This document shows positions 13,116 to 24,828 of a stretch of 64,000 bases of DNA, in pieces; positions within the stretch are counted from its first letter, which is position 1; each line of letters opens with the position of its first letter. The DNA is from Trematomus loennbergii (Eukaryota > Chordata > Actinopteri > Perciformes > Nototheniidae). The stretch lies in contig JAAOOA010000128.1 in NCBI GenBank assembly GCA_012861695.1, positions 350,001 through 414,000 of the forward strand, given 5' to 3'. Under the pieces are notes generated by a model, which searched no databases, was not told where the DNA came from, and worked only from the letters and a program-made list of their open reading frames with translations. Made by a program: the position numbers and the translations under genes.

Positions 13116-15020
13116 TCCCAGCTTCCTGACTGGTTTATGCTCCATAGCTCCATTTTGTAACACAAGCTTTCTGTTCCGCAAATGAAGTAGATATAATGAA
13201 CAGACCATAACACCACACATTATGGCATCATCAGGGTTGTTTTTCTCAGAATTATAGTCTCCTCGTGAGATCTATAACAATTTTCCCAGCGTAAAATTGT
13301 TGACATGCCTCTTGATTCTTTTGTTTTATTTGACTAGGATGCAAGGATGGAAAAAGATATTGGCTAATACAAAACAAAATGTAACATTATGTTAAATGAC
13401 ACATAGTTCATTTTCTAATAAATACATTCAAAGAATACTTTTAATCAGTGCTATGAATCTATAATATCCAGTGGACATGTTTCCAGGGTATTCATCCGTA
13501 AAAGTGGCTGTAAATTAAGCCCCCATCTCTTCATCGAGGTGAATAATGGTTCGGAGAATAAAGCTTTGTTTTGCGTGTGTGTTTATGATTGTTTGTTTTT
13601 CATCATTTGCATTATGTACGACGGCGCGCTGATTCCCTCTGTCTCATGTCGAAACATCTCAATTATGCCCCTGGTTTGCAAAGGAACACAGAGACAGGGC
13701 TCTGTGCCAAAACTGAGACCTATCATCATCACCACATGCCTGTGTGTGTGTGTGTGAGATGTATTCAGACTTAACCATGGGAATTGTGCGGAGGCAATTT
13801 CTTGTTTTCTATCAGATCTTCCCCAGAAATCCTAATGAAATTAACAGACGTGGACACATTTAATAATTCATTCTTACAAGGGAAGTAACAAATTGCTGTG
13901 TGTGTGTGCGTGCGTGCGTGCGTGCGTGCGTGTGGTGTGTGTGTGTGTGTGTGCACTCATGTGTATGTTAGAAGTATGAATAAAGGCAGAGCCACTTTGC
14001 AATCAGGCCTGGGGCATTCATTGGCATCACTCACTCTGTATTACTGATGCTTTCTCACTCCCATCTGTCAAGAGCTTTACTAAAAGTAGAGATTCCCCAA
14101 TCAATGTCATTTTGCATCAGATACAATAGAGTGGTTCAAGAATGAGTTCTACAATGTGTTGTTTTTGTGTGTGTTAGTAAGCCTGAAGTAAGATATTTGG
14201 TATAACACAAGCTTACGAGATTAAATGTGTTTTTGGACATAAAATAAAGTGAACAAATACCGCACTCTCAATGTCTGAAGCTTGTGTAGCTTAAAAACGA
14301 CGGTAGCTAACAAGTGCCTCATGACACTACTAAACTTCATCACGGTAAACATTAGCCGTGTTTGCCGTGGTTTAGCTTTAGCTAAGCAGTGGTAACGATG
14401 TAGTTATTGCATAGCCTAACGTTAGCTTTGTTGATTCTAGCAATAGCATTTACGCTTCATCTATTATAAAAGTGTAACTATCATAAATGACTGCTTGCCA
14501 CCAAGATTATTTTCCGGAATATTTTTAAATCCAATGGAAAAATCATATTGCTTTTTGGAGCGGTTGCTATGCTAACTTCTTGGTTGGCCTTTAATAATTC
14601 ATCGACACTGCACAACTCTATTGCCGTCTCAGCCAACACCGATTGTTTAAGTGTTATGGTTTTTATTATTCTGTATTAGCTGTCAACTACAATGGTTATT
14701 TGCACAGTAACACATTTCAATTTCATAGGAAAAACATTCATATATTTGCTTTGCTTCATTTTGTATTTTAAGCTGCTCAGAACTAGTGCTTAGTCTAAAA
14801 TAGTAGGCATATTGCTGTTTAAATATCACCTTTTAATAACTAGGTAGTTGTTAGTTATGTTATTTAACAAAGCAGGATTCTGCTGCCCAACGGTTGCTAA
14901 CAGCAACAATTAACTAGCTATCCAAAATGTAGCATTTTTCGGGGGAAAATTGGCTGCGTCCACTGGAAAAATCAATAGTTTACTCGAAAAAGAATTGCAA
15001 AAAGCCTATGTTGTTGATTT
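13116..15020. other. unannotated stretch with short GT repeats
   Basis: Contains short (GT)n patches at about 13740-13757 and a (GTGC/GT)n patch at about 13898-13952, otherwise AT-rich sequence. GCTAAC/GTTAGC-rich strings at 14300-14480 and 14820-14940 are common in fish intergenic DNA. No gene is recognised. Confidence 0.45.
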
Positions 15021-16120
15021 CTTACTGCAGATAAGCGATTAAAGCATCAATGCCTATCTCCCGATCAAATATTTCCTCTGAACTTCGCCCAATAGCAAAC
15101 GGCGGCCGATCAATCTTGGCACTTCTACTGAAGAACTGAAACTGAAGGTCTGTGTATCTGTCGTTCACTCTCTGAGTCTTTTTGTCTGTCTCTCTATTGG
15201 CATCAGTATAACCCAAATGAAGAGGTTTGCTGGCAAAGTCAAACCACTGCCATATTCCCATTAGCAAGCAGTCATACACACACATCACACACAGTAGGGT
15301 ACTTAGGGAATTGGCTGTGAAGCTTGTCCCAGTTTGCTCACTGTGAACTGAATTGAGCAATACAAACAGGATTGAAATGGTCAGCCTGGTGTGTGTGTGT
15401 GTCTGCTTAATGTCTTTGGAATTGAGATAAATGTGACATTTTAGTGTTCTTCATGACAGATCCATCAGTAAATCACACGAGAAACAAATGAGAGATTTCC
15501 ACAGAGAGAAATGGGGAATAAGAAAAGAGGAGGGAGAAGACAAAGTTATTTGGCTAAGGCAAATTAAGCATTAAACACATGTTACTAGCCAACTTTTTGT
15601 TTCAAATACTACTTCTGACAAGATCAACCAGCACAACCAATCTCCAGTTGCTATGCCAGCGTAATAAAAAGGGAGAAATATCAGATATTCAAAGAAAATA
15701 ATCAGAAACAACCTGAGCAAATCAAATGATTGATTGATTTGAACTCTATCAGAATGAATGTCATCGACAACAAAGTGTCAAAGAAAAAGCATGTTGTCTA
15801 ATAGCAACGCAGAAGGACGTGTCTAGATGAGAAGATTGAAATGTATCTGTCTTTGAATCTAAGTCTTTGAATCTAAGTAGAGCCAAGAAGTGATTAGCTT
15901 ATCTTAGCCTACAGCCTGGAAGCAGTTTCCAACAGCTAGCATAGCATCTTAAATACAAGTAATCTGAGGCTGTTTAACAAAAAAACATCAGATGTGCAGC
16001 TAGTCTCTTAAATGTTCATTCCTACGCCGAATACACCCAAATCTATCACATCATATCTATATCAGCACCCGTCTATCGACTCAGCTTCCTCCTCTGTCAC
16101 GAGTCAATTGCCTCCGCGAC
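15021..16120. other. unannotated stretch
   Basis: A 112-codon minus-strand frame (15022-15360) has no recognisable domain. A GGCGGCCGATCAATC string at about 15102 resembles the hAT terminal region seen at 6750 and 12011, but no element can be delimited around it. Confidence 0.4.
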
Positions 16121-16123
16121 ATT

Positions 16124-16515
16124 AGAATCAGAATCAGAATACCTTTATTAGTCCCACAGAGGGGACATTTGCATCGTTACAGCAGGAAAGAGCCACAGAC
16201 AGCTTAATGTTACCTATGTTAAGAAAAAAGTACTAATTTATGATATAATAAAAATATAAAAAAGAAAAGTAAAAGAAAAATACTTTCCAAAATACAAATC
16301 CTGTAACAGTTCTTAGGATTTAGCAGCCAGGTATATATTACACAGTTATTAATGGCATATGTATATAATGTATATATTGCACATATAGCACATATTGCAC
16401 ATAGTATGATGGTATTTAACTGCAGCAAGTTACACAATTTACAAGATACAAAATGCAAAAAAAAACACACTTGTAACGGTTCTAAGGATTAGCAGCCAGT
16501 TATAAATTACACAGT
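16124..16515 (-). mobile_element. LINE-derived 3' end fragment
   Basis: AGAATCAGAATCAGAATACC followed by TTTATTAGTCCCACAGAGG is the inverse of a 3' terminus that I recall as common in fish LINE copies, with a short TCAGAAT-type tail. The interior carries two copies about 168 bp apart of a block TTAGCAGCCAG...ACACAGTTATTAA, at about 16304-16352 and 16472-16519. No coding sequence remains on this strand. Confidence 0.6.
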
Positions 16516-16516
16516 T

Positions 16517-16850
16517 ATTAAAACCTGGATGTCTGCTAACCTCCTCAAACTCAACTGCAACAAGATCGAGCTCTTTGGCCCCCAAAGCACTACTCCAGAA
16601 GATCTCCTCCTAGTTGATGATGGATGCACCATCCACGCTTTCCCTGAGGCCCGCAACCTGGGTGCTATTCTGGACTCCACCCTCTCTTTCAACTCCCACA
16701 TCCGGTCCATTACAAAATCCGCCCTCTTCCACCTAAAAAAACCACATCAAGACTACGGCCCTCCCTCTGTGACTCGGTAGCAGAAACTCTTACTCACGCC
16801 TTCATCACCTCCTGTCTGGACTACTGCAATGGAGTCATTTTCGCCCTGAT
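16517..16850 (+). pseudogene. CR1/L2/Rex-type LINE reverse transcriptase fragment
   Basis: The plus-strand frame reads WMSANLLKLNCNKIELFGP, then NLGAILDSTLSFNSHIRSIT and KSALFHLK. This is the region after the catalytic core of reverse transcriptases from CR1/L2/Rex-like retrotransposons (WM..N.LKLN..KTE and NLGV..DS.LSF). The frame breaks at about 16740; a shifted frame then carries the remnant of the AFITS.LDYCN block (GCCTTCATCACCTCCTGTCTGGACTACTGCAATGG). It is truncated at both ends and cannot encode an active enzyme. Confidence 0.75.
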
Positions 16851-17785
<935 letters not shown>

Positions 17786-17789
17786 GACT

Positions 17790-19528
17790 GAACAGATGAT
17801 TTTAAAATCAAAGGGATTGGTTTATGAGCAGGGCGAAAGAGCATCCAAAATTCTTGCTCACCAATTGCGGCGCTCAGAGAGCTCACGACTAATAGCTCAA
17901 ATCAGAAATGAATCTGGCCACCTGACTCATGATTCTGGTGGAATCAAAACATTTCAGAACTTCTATAGTAGACTTTACGAATCTGAATCCTGTAGGAACG
18001 AAAAAACTGCTCGATACATTTTTTGAACGCATTTCTTTTCCCACTTTAGGAGATGATGCTAGGAAGCAGCTCGATGAACAAATTACTACATCTGAAATTG
18101 GAGAAGCTATAAAAACAATGCAAGCTGGCAAATCTCCTGGGCCAGATGGCTTCCCGGTTGAATTTTATAGAACCTTTAGCAAAAATCTTACTCCTGTTTT
18201 AAAATAAATGTATGATGAATCCTTAAGATCCAGTTCCTTACCTCCAACCTTAAATGAAGCTACAATATCCTTACTATTAAAACCAAATAAAGACCCATTA
18301 GAACCTTCGTCATACCGCCCAATCTCTTTATTGAATGTTTATTTAAAAATATTATCCAAATGCCTTGCTAGACGCCTGGAAAAACAGTTGCCAACAATAA
18401 TATTGCAGGATCAAACTGGGTTTATTAAAGGGAGGCACATTTTTTTTAATATACGCAGACTGTTTCAAATCTTATACACTCCCTCCTCACCTCAACCTGA
18501 GATAGTTTTATCCCTTGATGCTGAAAAAGCCTTTGACCGGGTAGAATGGGATTATTTATGTTATACCCTTGCTAAATTTGGATTAGGTGAACACTATATA
18601 TCATGGATAAAACTATTATATTCATCTCCGATGGCACAAGTACAAACCAACAAAGAGAAATCTAATGATTTCCCACTTCACTGCGGTATAAGGCAGGGCT
18701 GCCCCCTATCTCCCCTCCTATTTGCAGTAGCGAATGAGCCCTTGGCAGTTAAACTCCGTTCTGAGGCACATTTTAAAGGAGTGTTTAGAGCTGGAGAGGA
18801 ACATAAACTTTCCTTATATGCAGATGATCTCCTGCTCTACATTTCGGATGCCCTGGGATCGCTACCATATGTCTTCAGTATACTCAACTGCTTTGGAAAA
18901 ATGTCAGGCTATAAATTAAACCTTCAGGAAAGTGAGTTGCTTCCTATAAAAAAATAGCTAAAACTCTTCCTTTTCAAAATGTCAGTCTGGGACAAACATC
19001 TGAGTATATCACTTATTTAGGGGTCAAAATTCCACAATTACATAATAAACTCTTTGACCTCAATTTTACTAACCTTTTGGAAACAGTTAAGAAGGATTTA
19101 TAGAGGTGGAATACACTACCCCTCTCCCTGGCTGGCCGAATCAATGCCGTTAAGATGAATGTGTTGCCGAAATGTCTTTATTTGTTTCAATGTGTGCCAG
19201 TATTGATAAGAAGAAAATTCTTTGTAGCCCTTGACAAATCTATCTCAACATTTATTTGGAATAATAAACCTTCAAGAATTCGTAAGGCTTTTTTGCAAAG
19301 GCCAAAACAACCAGGAGGAATTGCTTTACCTAACTTTGAGTATTACTACTGGGCAGCTATATTTGTAGCATGTTATTTTGGAAAATGCCGCTAGACAACC
19401 AACAACCATCCTGGTTGGCTGCTGAAGCCTCATTTTGTAAACAATCTTCACTACCTGCTCTCTTGACATGCCCACAACTGTGGATCTCTCTGCATATAAA
19501 AATAACCCAACACTTGGACATTCCCTTT
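17790..19528 (+). pseudogene. L1-type LINE ORF2 (reverse transcriptase) pseudogene
   Basis: Fragment of the reverse-transcriptase part of an L1-clade LINE. In order it shows the pre-RT block GERASKILAHQLRR, the KSPGPDGFPVEFY motif, SYRPISLLNVYLKILSKCLA, DQTGFIKGRH, LSLDAEKAFDRVEWDYL, IRQGCPLSPLLFAV and the catalytic YADDLLLY, then the thumb and C-terminal region (SLAGRINAVKMNVLPKCLYL, FIWNNKP, QRPKQPGGIALPNF). The frame is broken by a shift near 17990-18000, an in-frame TAA before MYDESL (18205), a shift in the A run at about 18950, a TAG at about 19100 and a shift near 19350; the last frame then stays open to about 19528. The endonuclease domain and both UTRs are missing. It is inactive. Confidence 0.92.
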
Positions 19529-19530
19529 TG

Positions 19531-19655
19531 ATGTCTTTTATACATGAATATGTGTCCCCGGTGTGTCAGGGAACTCACGCAGCGTCAGAAAATAAAACCC
19601 TCTCTCTTTTCTCCGTATCCAAATCTCTAAAAACGGGGGTACAACGGAGCAGTCC
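19531..19655 (+). mobile_element. MITE fragment (AAAGGTCCCCTATTAT family)
   Basis: The block TGATGTCTTTTATACATGAA ... GTGTCCCCGGTGTGTCAGGG ... CCCTCTCTCTTTTC ... ATCTCTAAAAACGGGGGTAC matches 38740-38838 directly and 49060-49190 in inverse. The left terminus has been lost where it joins the LINE pseudogene. Confidence 0.8.
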
Positions 19656-19832
19656 TTTATTAGTATATAAATGCTTTGTTAGTAATTCTTTGTTAGTAAT
19701 TCTATCGCTCGAAGTGGAGTCGAAAGAGATGAGTTTTCAGTCTGCGCCGGAAGATGTATAGGCTTTCTGCTGTCTTGATTTCAATGGGGAGCTCATTCCA
19801 CCATTTGAGCCAGGATAGCAAACCGACGTGTT
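19656..19832. repeat. probable repeat fragment between two elements
   Basis: Contains a 17-bp duplication of TTTGTTAGTAATTCT and a segment (CAATGGGGAGCTCATTCCACC) that resembles a known class of interspersed fish sequence. No second copy is in the window, so the assignment is tentative. Confidence 0.3.
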
Positions 19833-20678
19833 TTACACACCGTCTTATTTGACTTTTTCAGGACTTAAAACAGTTTTTTGGGGGCAGACCCCCACAAAGA
19901 AAAAAATATTTTACACACGTAAGGTCATCATCTTAACAGTTTTTTATGCTCATCGAGTCATCCGTGAGCAGAGCATCAAGTTGGCATGTCTATAACAGCT
20001 GAATGCGGCGATTACCATCTTGTTCAGCAAAACGCCTCACAAACTTATTAAGATCAACAGCTTTAGTGCGTTTTGATTCAATGCTGAGTACAGCCAAACT
20101 TGACAGTCTCTTCTCTGTCACTGTAGACCGCAAATACCTCCTTCCTTCCGTCTACTTGGGTCCGAATGCTTCTCGTTTTGTGCCGTCCCGTTCACATGAA
20201 ATCGCTGCCAATCACATTTCCTTGCTCGCGCCAGGGCCGGGAGGGGTTACAAGGCTCGCGTCTTGTGCTGCATTCACTTGCACTCGGACATTAGAGACTT
20301 TCTCTTATAAATGTCCGATGAGGCACAACTTTTATTTCAAAACAAAGCTGCCAACTGGGGTGGCAGCTGGGGTGGCAAGGCTATGTTTAGGGTGGTACTT
20401 GCCGGTACTTGCTTTTGATCAAAGTCAATGCGGAAAACCCGCACTCACAAAGGAGGTGAAGGGAATGAGCACTTTTACAGCCTTTTTGGCGGGGTGGGGG
20501 AACTCGGTCTCCACAGACAGCCAAAAGTGTGCAAGTCACGTTTTCTGCCAGACGCTGTCTCCTCTCTCACTTTAGGTAACTTCACAAAAAATCGATCCAT
20601 GTTGCCGCTCGCATAAAGTTAGCTGAAGTTAACTAGCTAGATTTCACTGTTCCTCGTTATTTTTTTCTCACGCTGCGA
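19833..20678 (-). pseudogene. hAT element remnant with a hAT-type C-terminal segment
   Basis: Inverse copy of 47980-48775. On the minus strand the end of the frame reads TVTEKRLSSLAVLSIESKRT, then AVDLNKFVRRFAEQDGNRR and a stop. This has the pattern of the C-terminal (hATC-like) segment of a hAT transposase. The start region (MDRFFVKLP equivalent, about 20600) is also kept, but the central catalytic part is missing. Neither terminal inverted repeat is preserved. It is shorter than the sister in the GGGGTGGCA region around 20370-20410. Confidence 0.75.
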
Positions 20679-21380
20679 CTCCCTGAAGCTGAGAAATCTC
20701 CAACGAGGCGTTCTGGGGCAGCATCAGTGTTTCCGCCAGACCAGGGCTGAGAGGGCGTCCACCCGAGAGAGAGTCACGTGACTTGAATTTGAATTGAGAC
20801 GTCCCTTATAGTAGATAATATCTCTTTACGTTAGTGATGGGAATTACGGCTCTTTTTAGTGAGCCGGATCATTTGGCTCGGCTCACTAAGAAGAAGAGCC
20901 GGCTCTTTTTACCACAGTTTAACAAGGAGCCTCAGTTTCGCCGCTGCGAGGCTCCGGCGCTCGCAGTTCACGCGCGTGCTCCACCACTCATCGCGTCCAA
21001 ATCACGCACGTTCCGTGTTGTCCTGTGGCAGGCACCGTGGGTTCGATACTCTGAAAAGAATCCCAATAGGCTCCTTTGCCCCTCCAACAGAGGGATGTCC
21101 TTTTCGTCATTTCAAGCGATAAAAACTCTTTTTGTTTTGGACGCCCTCGGCTCGAGTTCAGGCCGTTCCGAGCTGAATAAGGCCGTCAAATGACGGCAAG
21201 ACGCCCCCCTGGCGGAAACACTGGGCAGCATAGACAGGTCTTTTCTCTGTTAGAGTTTTACTCGCTACAGGTGTGTACTTTGAGGGTTTGTGGCTTTACA
21301 GACCGTTTACATGCATAAAACCCTTCATAACACACAAGGGGACGGGTAATAACCGGAAAAGCATGACATGGGACCTTTAA
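20679..21380 (-). mobile_element. interspersed repeat (sister of 29208-29390) carrying a hAT insertion
   Basis: 20690-20724 plus 21224-21380 together match the inverse of 29208-29390, including GAGTTTTACTCGCTACAG, CCGTTTACATGCATAAA and ACAAGGGGACGGGTAATAAC. The two halves are separated by the 499-bp hAT element at 20725-21223. The repeat itself is non-coding and of unknown class. Confidence 0.85.
20717..21231. mobile_element. non-autonomous hAT element (CAGTGTTTCCGCCAG family), complete
   Basis: The body is 20725-21223 (499 bp), starting CAGTGTTTCCGCCAG and ending with the exact inverse CTGGCGGAAACACTG. It is flanked by a perfect 8-bp duplication GGCAGCAT at 20717-20724 and 21224-21231. The homologous repeat at 29.3 kb has a single GGCAGCAT with no insertion. 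The interior holds a second hAT-like piece (AGTGATGGGAATTACGGCTC with inverted GAGCCGGCTCTTTT arms, about 20832-20915), indicating an older nested fragment. No transposase is encoded. Confidence 0.95.
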
Positions 21381-21382
21381 GA

Positions 21383-21432
21383 AGCCCTGAGATACAGTTT
21401 AGTGAAAAAAAACCCGGGCTTAACAGGTTAAA
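21383..21432 (+). mobile_element. right-end fragment of the piggyBac-like family
   Basis: GAAGCCCTGAGATACAGTTT followed by AACCCGGGCTTAACAGGTTAA matches the right terminus of the copies ending at 31454, 32720 and 43126. Only about 50 bp remain. Confidence 0.8.
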
Positions 21433-22045
21433 GGACAGAAAAAACGTTGTCTCTATAGGCAACTACACATCAGCGTTGACAAATATGACATGCGGGGTTC
21501 CTCAAGGCTCCATCTTAGGACCTCTGCTCACATCAGTCCAGTTATGAAGTCTTTACACTGGCTTCCAGTCTACCAAATAATTGATTTGTGCTATTGCTGG
21601 TTTTTAAAGCACTAAACTTATATTAACGATCTCCTGCAAAAGTATGAATCATCCAGGAGTCTCAGGTCTTCTGGGACGGGTCTGCTCTCTGCTACAAGAG
21701 TCAGAACTAAACACGGAGAAGCAGCATTTAGTTTTTATGCCCCGACCATCTGGAACAAACTCCCTGAATCCTGCAGGTCAGCTGCAACTGTTAATACTTT
21801 TAAATCGAGATTAAAACGTATCTTTTTGATGCTGCAGTATGGCTTTTATCCATGTATTTTATACCTGTTATGTTTATTTTATTATCTTTACATTTTAAAT
21901 GCCCGTAAATGCATTTGTATAATGTGCTTCCACTGTATTTATTCTTAAATGTCTTTTATTTTATTTTGTAAAGCACTTTGGGTTGCCGTGTGCTGAAAGG
22001 TGCTGTATAAATAAACTTGCCTTGCCTTGCCTTGTGTTCTGAAAT
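21433..22045 (+). pseudogene. L2/Rex1-type LINE 3' end with internal deletion
   Basis: The frame begins KNVVSIGNYTSALTN, then CGVPQGSILGPLL, a reverse-transcriptase motif. It jumps directly to HWLPVYQIID and continues SRSLRSSGTGLLSATRVRTK, HGEAAFSFYAPTIWNKLPES and VNTFKSRLK, the C-terminal region of L2/Rex1-like LINEs. The catalytic YxDD core is deleted. The 3' end runs TGCTGTATAAATAAACTTGC into a short CCTTG tandem tail (about 22018-22035), typical of target-primed LINE 3' ends. Inactive. Confidence 0.8.
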
Positions 22046-22145
22046 AATAGCCTTATCTAGTTCTAACAAAAACAAGTCATTGATGTATGTTGTATACACA
22101 TTTGTGCTATGCTATACAATAAATATATATAGGTTTCTATATATT

Positions 22146-22436
22146 GGGTGGGAGACAGTTTAGGTGGTTCAGGGCACCTGGCAATGACGCCACCAGGCCA
22201 CCTCCCTAGGGAGGGAGTTGTCCCAGGCTCTGAGGGGGGCCCCGGGCCAGTCAGAGGACCAGGTGGAGGGATTATTTCTCCACAACGGCCTTGGAGCGAC
22301 TTGAAAGCCCCCAGTCAGAGCTGGTTGATGTGTCCAGGGAACCGGAACATTGGGGACCCCTCTGCTTGAACTGCTTCTTCCGCAACCCAACACTGGATAA
22401 GCGGTTGAAGATGGATACATGGATGGAGGCAGTAGT
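22146..22436 (+). mobile_element. LINE 3'-terminal fragment (GGATAAGCGG...ATGGATGGA tail)
   Basis: GC-rich block with GGTGGAGGGATTATTTCTCC, then CTGGATAAGCGGTTGAAGAT and a GGATACATGGATGGA tail. This layout is what I recall for the 3' end of an RTE/Rex-type fish LINE. Stop codons interrupt the residual frame. The exact clade is uncertain. Confidence 0.6.
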
Positions 22437-23285
22437 GTAATATGTAATGTTTTTTCCTACTGGATTAACTGAATCTGATTCCTAATGAACAAAAGATTTA
22501 AAAAAAATATTTGGAACCTCTTTGGGTTTTTTCTTTTATAAATGTGAACAGAGAGCAAGCTGAAGGCTGCTGTGAATCTTCCCAATCCATCATTGTTGAA
22601 TGCAAAGCTTACTCTGGGTAAATATAAACCTCTTTCTGTTACAAGATGCCACACCAGGTTTACTGTTACATAGGACCGAAATGGCTAAGCAAATGACCTC
22701 ATGTCGTACAGTAGAGCCCACCCTCCCATTCAACTGACATCCAGCTTTGGAGCTGATGATTGAGGGATGACATGGAGGAAGTAGATTAGGAAACCTGATA
22801 ACAAACCTCTCACAGGGTCTACTCTTAGGCACTCTCACTTTACCTCCCTACCTTTCTCTCTCTTCCCCTGGACTGTTGCATAAATGATGAAATTCCAACT
22901 CAAGTGTTTTGTTTCCTTTACTTATGTCCAGTCTGTGTTAGTACTCTTATTCTTATCTCTGCAAGAGAATAAGGGTTGGGATTGGAAAGTTGTCCCTGAA
23001 GTAGTTTGCTCCCACTTTTTTCTCATTCCTTTTTCTCTGTCTTCCTCGTGGTAATAGCTACAGGACTACAGTTTTTCTCATTTCAAAGCCAGGGTAAAAC
23101 AACCCCTGTTTACTTGAATAAAGGTGTTACTTGCACAGTAGTTAGAGATCCTTTCAGTTCCAAAGCATTCCTTATTTAAGTTATAGTAAGGTCAAGGAAA
23201 CCGCAAATAAACCAGCAAAAGCATAGTCTACTGACAAGCAGTCTTCTGTGTGAAAATACACACTACGCAGTGTACGCAAATCATA
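22437..23285. other. unannotated stretch
   Basis: No gene recognised. Two short minus-strand frames (22457-22838) lack family features. Confidence 0.5.
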
Positions 23286-23622
23286 TGACTTCTTGTCAAA
23301 TTCAATTTACATATTTCCCCTCATTTTGAATAAGGGGAAAGATTGTCACTAATTCATTCACTCATACTGTATGGATTAAAGCAAACCGTTCAAAAAAAAG
23401 ATCAAAGGATTGTCAGTTACTAGCATCCCTATAATACATAAAGAAAAGGGTTGCAATTACTATTTCCCTCATGTTGAATAAAGCAAAAGGTTGACAGTTC
23501 CTAGTTCCCTCGTAATAAACAAAGATAAAGGTCACTGACTATTCATCTCATATTGAAAGATCCAAAAATGGCTCAGTTACTAGTTCCCTCATATTGAATA
23601 AAGCTAAAGGTTGTCTTCTGTA
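23286..23622 (+). repeat. degenerate tandem repeat, unit about 40 bp
   Basis: About seven to eight diverged copies of TTACTAGTTCCCTCATATTG-AATAAAGCTAAAGGTTGTCAG. Clear unit starts are at about 23415, 23457, 23498, 23538 and 23578. The earlier copies are longer and more diverged, and the last copy is the cleanest. Confidence 0.75.
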
Positions 23623-24685
23623 ACTGGAGTACTACAGCATCATTGCATTACTAGCAAACGAGAGAGGCCCCTTTCATAGATCTGATAAATGTATCTGGGT
23701 TTAAAGTAGAGCAGGTGCTGCTCAGCTGCTGCTGGAAGATGTTCACAGGAAAAACACTTTCTACGTAAAAAACACCTCAAGACATCAAAAGAACCTGGTT
23801 TCCAAAGCATCTGGGTAAAAATAAGTAATGCCATGTATTTTGACGTTGAAAGAAGGAGTTGTTTTATTTCTTTATTTCGGTTTATTTAATATGTTCACTC
23901 CCTGTGGATTTTTTGACATAGAAGATATCTTGATTATAGTTATTTGATTTGATATCTCTGGAGGAACTTCCCTGTCATTATTACTGCTAATACAATATTA
24001 TACCCTGCTGTCCTTGTCAATTCATCTGTCTGTACATTTTCTGTCCCCCACGCTCCATCCCTCTCTCTCTCAATTTCTCCCTCCCTATTCCCTTTTATCT
24101 GATGCAGTGAATAATTCATGTCTATTCTTCAAGGAGGCTCTTTGTTCCCCCCAGTGTTTTCTTATAAAGCACTTGGGATAGTGTGTGTATGTGAGCAGCA
24201 TCCCGGTGGTTGAATGAAGTTAAACTCATTCCACTTTCACTCAATTTACACACATGCCGTAAAAAGGCACGAGGCAACCGACACAGTCACGCTACGTTTC
24301 CGGAAACCTCCTCCTGTTCCTGCATTAATCCAGTTGTTTTTGTGATTTGTGTAAACACATAAAGAAGAACGCATAGAGTGAATTGTTCATGCTAGTGTGT
24401 TTTGTTAGTGTCTCTGTGATTCTTCTTGCCTGTGCTTTTTGTTTGCACATATTGACAAACAGTATAGCGTGAAAGCATTTCAAAGTGTGAGTTTTAGCAT
24501 TTAGCATTTTGTAGAGCATGTCTAAGTGTGTGTGTGAGAGGGCGTTACAAATAACCATTTTTATCAGTATTCACCACAACACTTGCATTGCCGTGGTTTA
24601 CGAGTGTGTATAATTGAAAATGAAAGATCATTATAATTTGGCACCTGCTAAACTCTGAATACTTATGTGTTATATTCTGTCTTTC
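23623..24685. other. unannotated stretch
   Basis: About 1 kb without recognisable genes or repeat ends. Minus-strand frames at 23640-23834 and 24325-24558 show no domain. Confidence 0.5.
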
Positions 24686-24694
24686 TCTGTTTCA

Positions 24695-24731
<37 letters not shown>

Positions 24732-24750
24732 TCACTCACTCACTCACTCA

Positions 24751-24822
<72 letters not shown>
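24686..24822. repeat. compound microsatellite (CT)n(CA)n(CACT)n(CA)n
   Basis: A CT tract passes into CA, then a CACT tetramer block (about 24731-24752), then a long CA tract to about 24822. The compound order suggests stepwise growth by slippage. Confidence 0.95.

Positions 24823-24828
<6 letters not shown>

Noticed and set aside
17790..19528. Reverse transcriptase as a host or functional gene
   Set aside because: Several frameshifts and stops and no endonuclease domain; it is a dead LINE copy.
23286..23622. CRISPR-like spaced repeats
   Set aside because: The whole unit is repeated and diverged, with no conserved repeat/variable spacer pattern.
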